Origin: Chthoniobacterales bacterium | GTDB lineage: Bacteria > Verrucomicrobiota > Verrucomicrobiia > Chthoniobacterales > UBA10450 | Direction: 5' to 3' | Length of the DNA stretch: 44,544 nucleotides | NCBI GenBank assembly: GCA_025934755.1 | Contig: JAICWQ010000005.1 | Location: forward strand, 1-44,544 | Shown: one piece after another, positions 39,142 to 44,544 of the stretch | Numbering within the stretch: position 1 is the stretch's first letter | Layout: every line of letters starts with the position of its first letter | Position numbers and translations under genes: made by a program | Notes under the pieces: model-generated | Told to the model about the DNA's origin: nothing | Databases searched by the model: none | Seen by the model: the letters and a program-made list of their open reading frames with translations, nothing else

Positions 39142-40785
39142 CTAGCGCTGTTTGGCCGGCGCGGTCGACTTGGGCGAAAATCGTGGCGCATCACGGCGAC
39201 CGCCGAAAAGATCTTCCACGTCGAAGAAGGCAATGTAAACCATGAACCCGATAATCACGACTGCGCACGCGGTTTGTACCACTTCAAGGACACGCATGTT
39301 CACTGGGCGCCGCCTAACGGATTCGATCAGCGCCAGGAGGATGTGGCCGCCATCGAGCACCGGAATCGGCAGCAAATTCAAGAGCGCAAGATTCACATTC
39401 AACACGACGCTAAACCAAAGCGCCATTCGCCAACCTTCTTTGCTTTCGAACATCCGATAATAAATCTGCATCATCATCACCGGACCGCTCATGTGTTGCA
39501 GTTTAATGTCGGACTTCGACGACGCGACCGCGCCGACGGTGTTAAAGATCGACATCATCGCCTGGCGGACTTGCTCCATTGGTCTTGGATACTGCAATGC
39601 CGTCACACCGTACTCATCCGGAGTGATCCCCAACTCATCCGCCCATTGAAGTCCGACCCGGGCGACCTTTTCGCCCTGCGGAATCTGCGGCGTCAACGTC
39701 ACATCGAACTGCTTGTCGTCACGAGAGATCGACAACGTCATCGTCTGACCGGCCTGGCGTTTGATGGAATCCGAAACGGCCAGAGTGCTGCGCGCAGGTT
39801 TGCCATTCAGGGCCATGACCAAATCGCCTTTTTCCAACCCGGCGTTCGCCGCGGGACTGTCCTTAAAAACCTGTTCGATCTTCGGATGTCCGGGCTCGAA
39901 CGGCAGGGAAACCTCCGTTCCGTTGCGTCTCACGCCCAGGGTCAGCGGTTCGCTTTGATGATCTCGGATAAACTCGGAGAGCCCGAGCAAGTGATAAATC
40001 CGCTGGCCATTGATCGACAACAGTAAATCGTTAGGCCGCACGCCGGCCCTGGCCGCCGGACTGTCCGGTTCGACGTCATGCACCACCGGAGTTTCTGCCG
40101 GCACAATTCCGATCTCCCGAAATCCTTTTCGCATCCAGGGCTTCGATGGCGGAATGGTCGGCCGGACCTCCACGGTTTTGACCTGGCCGTTTTCTTCGTA
40201 GGCGATCGGAATTTTTTCGCCTTCACTGCTCACGATTCGCCAGGAAATGCTTTCATCGCTCATCCCGCCGAATCGGGTCACGCGATGGCCGTCCACCTCC
40301 AAAATCTTGTCGCCCGATTTCAACCCAGCCTGTTGGGCCGGCGAATCGGGCAAAACGTAGCCGATCGTGGTGGTCGCTTCCGACTCGCTAACCGGACGGC
40401 CAACCATCCAAATGATGACTGCAAAAGCAATCGCGAGCAGAAAGCTGAAGAGCGGGCCGGCAAACGCGACGATGATTTTATCCAGCGCCGAAATCGGCGG
40501 CAATTTCGCGCGATCGACATCCGCTTTGCCTTCAATGATGTCCATCGGCGCGAGTTGCGGCAGGGCGACGAATCCGCCGAAAGGCAATGAGCCTAACGAA
40601 TATTGAACCCCCTTGATCGTCCTTTTCCAAATCGGTTTGCCGAACCAGATTCCGAATTTCTCGATAAAAAGTCCGCGCCAGCGGGCGGCGAGAAAATGGC
40701 CGACCTCGTGGACGACGATGAGCAGATTAAACAGGACGACAACTTCGACCAGAATGAAAGCGACCCGCAATGCGTGAACGATCAT
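39142..40785 (-). CDS. rseP: RseP/site-2-type intramembrane zinc protease with three PDZ domains
   Basis: 547 aa. HEVGH (residues 26-30) in the first membrane segment and LLPIPVLDGGHI near the C-terminus form the zinc site; GSLPFGGFVALP is the conserved loop after the first helix. Three PDZ-type units follow one another, about residues 137-210 (VLPDSPAQQAGLKSGDKILE), 233-296 (VEPDSPAARAGVRPNDLLLS) and 304-367 (FKDSPAANAGLEKGDLVMAL). E. coli RseP has two and about 450 residues, so this protein has one extra. The enzyme usually cuts anti-sigma factors or leftover signal peptides. It sits 15 bp after dxr in the canonical cdsA-dxr-rseP-ispG order. Confidence 0.93.
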   Translation of the reverse strand: MIVHALRVAFILVEVVVLFNLLIVVHEVGHFLAARWRGLFIEKFGIWFGKPIWKRTIKGVQYSLGSLPFGGFVALPQLAPMDIIEGKADVDRAKLPPISALDKIIVAFAGPLFSFLLAIAFAVIIWMVGRPVSESEATTTIGYVLPDSPAQQAGLKSGDKILEVDGHRVTRFGGMSDESISWRIVSSEGEKIPIAYEENGQVKTVEVRPTIPPSKPWMRKGFREIGIVPAETPVVHDVEPDSPAARAGVRPNDLLLSINGQRIYHLLGLSEFIRDHQSEPLTLGVRRNGTEVSLPFEPGHPKIEQVFKDSPAANAGLEKGDLVMALNGKPARSTLAVSDSIKRQAGQTMTLSISRDDKQFDVTLTPQIPQGEKVARVGLQWADELGITPDEYGVTALQYPRPMEQVRQAMMSIFNTVGAVASSKSDIKLQHMSGPVMMMQIYYRMFESKEGWRMALWFSVVLNVNLALLNLLPIPVLDGGHILLALIESVRRRPVNMRVLEVVQTACAVVIIGFMVYIAFFDVEDLFGGRRDAPRFSPKSTAPAKQR

Positions 40786-40800
40786 GAAAAAGCTGGACTT

Positions 40801-41952
40801 TTATTTGCCGACGACCCGACGCGCTTCCTCGCGCGCCCATTTATCGGCGGCCAATATCGCATCGAGATCCGGATGCGCAACGGCCTGATGCCGGTCCATC
40901 ACCTGCGCGACCGTTTGCCAAATTTGCGGGAATCGGAGCTGCCGGTTCAGGAAAGCGGCAACCGCCACCTCGTTGGCTGCGTTCATGACCGCGGGCAGTG
41001 TCCCGCCGGTTTCGCCGGCGCGGCGCGCCAGATTGAGCGCGGGAAAGTCATCGTATCGCGGTGGAAAGAATTCCAACTTCGATAACGTGGAGAAATCGAG
41101 CGGCGGCAATGTATTCGGGACCCGGTCAGGCCAGGTCACGGCGTACTGGATCGGAAAACACATGTTCGAATAACTGAGTTGGGCCAGGGTTGAGCCATCG
41201 GCGAATTCCACCATCGAGTGGACGATACTTTGAGGATGGATCACCACTTCAACCCGATCCATACCAACATTGAACAGCCAGTGCGCTTCGATCATTTCCA
41301 GGCCTTTGTTGAACAGGGTCGCGGAATCGATGGTGATTTTCGGACCCATGTTCCAGGTCGGATGCTTCAAGGCGTCCTCGACCGTGACCCTCCCCAATTC
41401 GCTCGCCCGCGTTTCCCGAAAGGGCCCGCCCGACGCGGTCAGGATGATTCGCCGAACTTCCGATGGCCGGCCGTCGAGACATTGAAAGATAGCGTTGTGC
41501 TCAGAATCAACCGGCAAAATTTTGACGCCGCGTCTTTGCGCCGCGCTGGTTACCGCTTCGCCCGCCATCACCAGGATTTCTTTGCTTGCCACCGCCAGGT
41601 CTTTGCCGGTCTCGATCGCATCCAATGCCGGATGCAATCCGGCGGTGCCGACAATTGCAATCAGCACCATGTCGGCGTCTTCCAGTTTCGCGATTTCGCA
41701 AAGTCCGGCTTCGCCGACTAAAATCCTCGGCTCGTATTCCAGCTTCGATCGCAGGACCTCCATTTTGCGTTCGTCGACCAGACAGATCGCGGGAGCGCGC
41801 GTTTTGTTGGCGGCGACGGCAAGCTTGCTCGCGTTGCTGTTCGCAGCCAATCCCACGATCTCCATCCGCTCCGGGATGTCCTGCGCGACTTTGAGAGTGC
41901 TGTCGCCAATCGAACCGGTCGCGCCCAGCAAGACGACGCGTTTACGTTTCAT
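40801..41952 (-). CDS. dxr: 1-deoxy-D-xylulose 5-phosphate reductoisomerase
   Basis: 383 aa NADPH-dependent enzyme of the MEP pathway. N-terminal VVLLGATGSIGDSTLKVA binds NADPH; the metal and substrate sites are in ILPVDSEHNAIFQCL, LTASGGPFRET and HPTWNMGPKITIDSATLFNK. The loop usually reading AQLGxPDM is AQLSYSNM here, which may be a lineage trait. Length is typical. Its 5' leader (41953-41987) contains one arm of the inverted repeat that brackets the GxxExxY gene. Confidence 0.95.
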   Translation of the reverse strand: MKRKRVVLLGATGSIGDSTLKVAQDIPERMEIVGLAANSNASKLAVAANKTRAPAICLVDERKMEVLRSKLEYEPRILVGEAGLCEIAKLEDADMVLIAIVGTAGLHPALDAIETGKDLAVASKEILVMAGEAVTSAAQRRGVKILPVDSEHNAIFQCLDGRPSEVRRIILTASGGPFRETRASELGRVTVEDALKHPTWNMGPKITIDSATLFNKGLEMIEAHWLFNVGMDRVEVVIHPQSIVHSMVEFADGSTLAQLSYSNMCFPIQYAVTWPDRVPNTLPPLDFSTLSKLEFFPPRYDDFPALNLARRAGETGGTLPAVMNAANEVAVAAFLNRQLRFPQIWQTVAQVMDRHQAVAHPDLDAILAADKWAREEARRVVGK

Positions 41953-42420
41953 ATTTCGACAGAATGAACAGAATTAACAAAATAGAATCAAAGAGAGACT
42001 TTCTCTTTCCTCGATGACCTAAACTTTTTCTTAAACTCTAACCTCTGCGCGCCAAAGTTCAGCAGAACACCTTCTTCGAACGCGGTGGCCGTCAGATAAT
42101 TGACGAGTTGAACTTCGTACATCTTCACCAAGCACTGGGCCGCTTTCAGCTCAACAATCACAGAATCGTTGACCACCAAGTCTGCCGCAAATGCTCCAAC
42201 AACTTGTCCGTCGTAGCGGACGGTGATCTGTCTCTCCGCTTCAACTTTGATGACGCTCTTCCGCAGTTCCAAGATCAACCCGTTCTGGTAAACGGTCACA
42301 AGAAATCCTGGACCGAGTGTTGAATGCACTTTCATCGCTGCGCCAATAATATTTCCGCAGAGATCATAGGTCCGCGCTTCCTCTTCAATTCTGATCATTT
42401 TGTTCATTCTGTCAGAAATC
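41951..42420. mobile_element. Possible small mobile cassette: inverted repeats around the GxxExxY gene
   Basis: GACAGAATGAACA at 41958-41970 recurs exactly inverted at 42401-42413 (TGTTCATTCTGTC). With one gap the match extends outward (ATTTC-GACAG versus ATTTCTGACAG), giving about 19 bp. The arms bracket the GxxExxY gene; the right arm contains its ATG. No transposase is inside, so this would be a non-autonomous element or a repeat that came with the gene. Confidence 0.45.
41988..42407 (-). CDS. GxxExxY protein with altered signature
   Basis: 139 aa of the small PDDEXK-like GxxExxY family: AMKVHSTLGPGFLVTVYQNG, then ADLVVNDSVIVELKAAQCLV with the D...ExK nuclease-like triad, and YEVQLVNYLTAT. 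In the naming motif GxxExxY the Glu is Val (GFLVTVY). The family is often found in repeated copies in Verrucomicrobia and related genomes; its role is unknown. Base composition looks more A/T-rich than the neighbours. It breaks the usual cdsA-dxr adjacency and is framed by inverted repeats, so it is likely an insertion into the operon. ATG 42407 is 15 bp after the cdsA stop. Confidence 0.85.
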   Translation of the reverse strand: MNKMIRIEEEARTYDLCGNIIGAAMKVHSTLGPGFLVTVYQNGLILELRKSVIKVEAERQITVRYDGQVVGAFAADLVVNDSVIVELKAAQCLVKMYEVQLVNYLTATAFEEGVLLNFGAQRLEFKKKFRSSRKEKVSL

Positions 42421-42422
42421 TA

Positions 42423-43346
42423 TCAGGACACCCGAATCACAAGGCGTAGATAGAAAAACAGAAGGGGCGCGGTAAAAAGCAGGCTGTCAATCAAGTCCAG
42501 CGCGCCGCCGATGCCCGGAAGCAGGTTTCCCGAATCTTTTACGCCCGTGCTCCGCTTGATGATCGATTCGGCGAGATCTCCGATGATTGCTGCGAACCCG
42601 AGTAACAAACCCAGCACCGTCGCATGCGTCCAGGTGAACATCGCCAGATGGCCGGGCATCAACTTGAACAGGGCGAGGCTGCAGAGCAGCGCGAAAAGCA
42701 ACGCCCCGAAAAATCCTTCCCAGGTTTTTTTGGCGCTGATGTGCGGGCTCATCAGATGCCGGCCGATCGCGCTTCCAGTCAAGTACGCCCCCATGTCGCT
42801 GAACTTCGTCACCGCGATCAGATACAAAACATAAAACTGGCCGGTCACGATCCCGTCGGACGCGCGCGGAGTCAGATACAGAATCTTAGTGATGAAATTG
42901 AACAGCCACAGCACGTAGAGCAGGCCGAAGAGGGTATAGGCCATCGTGCGCAACGGTTCGTCGTCGCGAAGACGGGCGAACATCTGCCGGGTAAAGACGG
43001 TGAGCAGAAAGAACAGCAGAACCGCCAGCTCAAAATCGTACGACTCCGCCGGTCCGACCGTTGAGAAATAATGAAAACTTCCGGCGAGCAGGATCGCTCC
43101 GCAGATTAAACCGGTGATCTTGAAATTCGGCAGACGGGCGTGGTCGAGCATCCGATAAAATTCCAGGAGCGCGATCAGTCCAAACGCGCTGATCAAGAAC
43201 CAGAACAGGATTTCGTATCCTGAGAAGGCGATGGCCAATGCGATTGACCACAACACCACCGTGCTGGCGAACCGCAGAATGAAAACAGCTCGCGGAGTCG
43301 CAGCGTGCGACGCGGGTTGCTCAACCGTCACGGGCATGACCTCCAT
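42423..43346 (-). CDS. cdsA: Phosphatidate cytidylyltransferase
   Basis: 307 aa integral membrane enzyme making CDP-diacylglycerol from phosphatidate and CTP, the precursor of all phospholipid head-group reactions. About eight membrane segments; the C-terminal signature is SIIKRSTGVKDSGNLLPGIG then GALDLIDSLLF. In the PROSITE-type signature the His of GHGG and the Arg of LDRxD are replaced (GIGG, LDLID), which I believe is shared by some PVC-group enzymes. It is the first gene of the isoprenoid/lipid run and could supply CDP-diacylglycerol to the phosphotransferase at 14408. Start ATG 43346 or 43337. Confidence 0.9.
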   Translation of the reverse strand: MEVMPVTVEQPASHAATPRAVFILRFASTVVLWSIALAIAFSGYEILFWFLISAFGLIALLEFYRMLDHARLPNFKITGLICGAILLAGSFHYFSTVGPAESYDFELAVLLFFLLTVFTRQMFARLRDDEPLRTMAYTLFGLLYVLWLFNFITKILYLTPRASDGIVTGQFYVLYLIAVTKFSDMGAYLTGSAIGRHLMSPHISAKKTWEGFFGALLFALLCSLALFKLMPGHLAMFTWTHATVLGLLLGFAAIIGDLAESIIKRSTGVKDSGNLLPGIGGALDLIDSLLFTAPLLFFYLRLVIRVS

Positions 43347-43363
43347 TCTTTCCGATCAGACAG

Positions 43364-43446
43364 AAGTTTGTCCACAGATTACACAAACTTCCGCGGATTT
43401 AGTTCAGCTTCTCGCCCGATTTAATCGGTGTGAATCTGCGAAACTT
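43364..43446. repeat. Degenerate inverted repeat between cdsA and tdh
   Basis: The left arm AAGTTTGTCCACAGATTACAC (43364-43384) matches the reverse complement of the right arm at 43428-43446 (AAGTTT-CGCAGATTCACAC) with a 2-bp gap and few changes, leaving about 43 bp between. A smaller perfect pair AAGTTTGT/ACAAACTT lies within the left part. It looks like a REP/MITE-type palindromic element or a remnant. Confidence 0.45.
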
Positions 43447-43493
43447 GTCGCGTCTTAGGCTCTCGACCCGCCGTCGGTTTATGCGTAGGCTGC

Positions 43494-43521
43494 TTGGCGA
43501 AGACGGATCTGCGGATAGAAT
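43494..43521 (+). promoter_or_regulatory. Possible sigma70-type promoter of tdh
   Basis: TTGGCG (43494-43499) and TAGAAT (43516-43521) with a 16-bp spacer resemble a -35/-10 pair and would start transcription just ahead of the tdh start codon. The leader would be very short. Prediction by eye only. Confidence 0.3.
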
Positions 43522-43540
43522 TTTAATTGTGCAGAAAACG

Positions 43541-44544
43541 ATGAAAGCCGTGGTGAAGGCGAAAGCCGAGCCGGGACTCTGGCTGCAGGAAGTCCCCGTT
43601 CCCGACGTCGGAGGCGACGATGTTCTGATTCGCGTGCTGAAAACGTCGATCTGCGGGACCGACGTACATATATATAACTGGGACGATTGGGCCCAGAAGA
43701 CCATCCCCGTCCCCATGACCATCGGGCACGAGTTCGTAGGAGTGGTCGATCGGGTCGGTAATCTCGTTAAAGGGTTCGCCAAAGGCGATCTGGTAGTGGG
43801 CGAAGGCCACATCACCTGCGGCCACTGCCGAAATTGCCTGGCCGGCCGGCGGCATCTTTGCCCAAACACCGAAGGGGTGGGCGTCAATCGCTCCGGGGCA
43901 TGGGCCGAGTTCGTGGCCATTCCGCAATCCAATTGCTGGCACGCGGACCCTTCGATTTCGCTCGATGTCCTTTCCTGCTTCGATCCACTCGGCAACGCCG
44001 TTCACACCGCGCTTTCGTTCGACCTGGTCGGCGAAGACGTTCTCATAACCGGGGCCGGACCGATTGGCTGCATGGCGATTCCAATCTGCAAACACGCTGG
44101 CGCGCGGCACGTGGTCATCACTGACGTCAATTCCTACCGGCTCGACCTCGCTTGGAAAATGAAAGTCGATCTGGCGCTCAATGTTCGGACTCAAAAATTG
44201 ACCGATGCGATGAAACAACTCGGGATGAAGGAAGGATTCGATGTCGCTCTCGAAATGTCGGGAAACCCAAAAGCGTTCGAAGACGTGCTACCCAACATGT
44301 TTCACGGCGGGAAAATCGCCCTCCTCGGAATAATGCCCGGCGAGGCCGCGATCGATTGGAATACGATCGTGTTCGATCAACTGACAATCAAAGGAATCTA
44401 CGGCCGCGAGTTTCACGAAACCTGGTACAAAACGACCGCGCTGATCAAGGGCGGCGTGGATATTCGACCGCTCATCACCCATCACTTTCCGTTCACGGAA
44501 TTCAAGGAAGCAATCGAGCTCGCCAAGTCCGGCAACTCCGGCAA
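43541..44544 (+). CDS. tdh: L-threonine 3-dehydrogenase (3' end cut by window edge)
   Basis: Zinc-dependent medium-chain dehydrogenase that oxidises threonine to 2-amino-3-oxobutyrate, which KBL then splits to glycine and acetyl-CoA. About 334 of an expected 340-346 residues are visible. Motifs: catalytic zinc site [14 protein letters not shown] and IGHEFVG, structural zinc cysteines [15 protein letters not shown], Rossmann loop [13 protein letters not shown], and TDH-type [12 protein letters not shown] and [18 protein letters not shown] 43541 is chosen; GTG 43529 is in frame 12 bp upstream. It is missing from the ORF track because it has no stop in the window. The alpha-oxoamine synthase at 15376 could in theory act as KBL, but it is far away. 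Confidence 0.93.
   Translation, partial: MKAVVKAKAEPGLWLQEVPVPDVGGDDVLIRVLKTSICGTDVHIYNWDDWAQKTIPVPMTIGHEFVGVVDRVGNLVKGFAKGDLVVGEGHITCGHCRNCLAGRRHLCPNTEGVGVNRSGAWAEFVAIPQSNCWHADPSISLDVLSCFDPLGNAVHTALSFDLVGEDVLITGAGPIGCMAIPICKHAGARHVVITDVNSYRLDLAWKMKVDLALNVRTQKLTDAMKQLGMKEGFDVALEMSGNPKAFEDVLPNMFHGGKIALLGIMPGEAAIDWNTIVFDQLTIKGIYGREFHETWYKTTALIKGGVDIRPLITHHFPFTEFKEAIELAKSGNSG

Noticed and set aside
39079-40026. Plus-strand ORF of 315 aa over rseP
   Set aside because: His/Arg-rich antisense translation without family features; the rseP frame has HEVGH, PDZ units and LDGGH.
43523-44218. Minus-strand ORF of 231 aa at the right end
   Set aside because: Antisense to tdh, which has intact zinc sites and Rossmann motif but no stop in the window and so is not in the track.
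1-44544. CRISPR arrays, prophage, toxin-antitoxin or restriction systems
   Set aside because: No regularly spaced repeats, no phage structural or integrase genes, and no defence genes could be recognised on either strand.

Overview
The window reads as a chromosomal segment from a Gram-negative bacterium of the Verrucomicrobia/PVC type, probably from soil. The support is a Kdo transferase (LPS), the MEP-pathway order cdsA-dxr-rseP-ispG, a large plant/Chlamydia-type IspG, a Rho with a disordered Arg/Gly-rich N-terminus, a DUF4112 protein and a GxxExxY protein. The phylum is an inference from gene style, not a computed result. Coding density is high and both ends cut genes (inositol-phosphate synthase on the left, threonine dehydrogenase on the right). 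I see no phage, transposase, CRISPR array or rRNA.

Layout: 1-853 inositol-1-phosphate synthase (-). 1011-6904 a five-gene efflux operon (+): two TolC-like proteins, an HlyD/MacA adaptor, an FtsX/MacB permease and a LolD/MacB ATPase. 6896-11360 glycosyltransferases (GT4, GT-C, GT2-like) with an SDR reductase between them. 11386-19184 the most interesting part: a CTP:inositol-1-phosphate cytidylyltransferase (+) facing a minus-strand run made of a DPM1-like glycosyltransferase, a sphingolipid delta-4-desaturase homologue, a fatty acid 2-hydroxylase homologue, an alpha-oxoamine synthase (serine palmitoyltransferase candidate), a CDP-alcohol phosphotransferase, a GNAT protein (bacterial ceramide synthase candidate) and a second CDP-alcohol phosphotransferase with a degenerate nucleotidyltransferase-like N-terminus. 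19249-23652 a PagL-like lipid A deacylase candidate, tRNA-Glu(UUC), Kdo transferase, RsmD and an AsmA-like protein. 23708-28232 (+) a lipid kinase, a rhomboid protease and GlnE. 28238-33015 (-) DUF4112, Rho, YebC and TypA. 33176-36830 (-) a 1016-residue secreted beta-propeller protein and a small secreted YxWxPGHW peptide, each followed by a clear terminator. 36903-43346 (-) ispG, a UPF0145 gene, rseP, dxr, a GxxExxY gene and cdsA. 43541-end tdh (+).

How the genes fit together: ino1 makes inositol 1-phosphate and the cytidylyltransferase would turn it into CDP-inositol. The alpha-oxoamine synthase would make 3-oxosphinganine, the GNAT protein would N-acylate it, an SDR could reduce the ketone, and the desaturase and 2-hydroxylase would give a eukaryote-like 2-hydroxylated, delta-4-unsaturated ceramide. 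The CDP-alcohol phosphotransferases could then attach the phosphoinositol head group. The two tailoring enzymes look strikingly like animal DEGS1 and FA2H. The pathway as a whole is inference; the individual family assignments for the desaturase, hydroxylase, cytidylyltransferase and both phosphotransferases are well supported by motifs.

Other points worth a look: three imperfect heptanucleotide tandem repeats (one at the rsmD/kdtA junction, two inside ispG); a near-perfect inverted repeat of about 19 bp bracketing the GxxExxY gene, which looks like a small mobile cassette; an RseP with three PDZ domains instead of two; and a degenerate palindromic repeat between cdsA and tdh.
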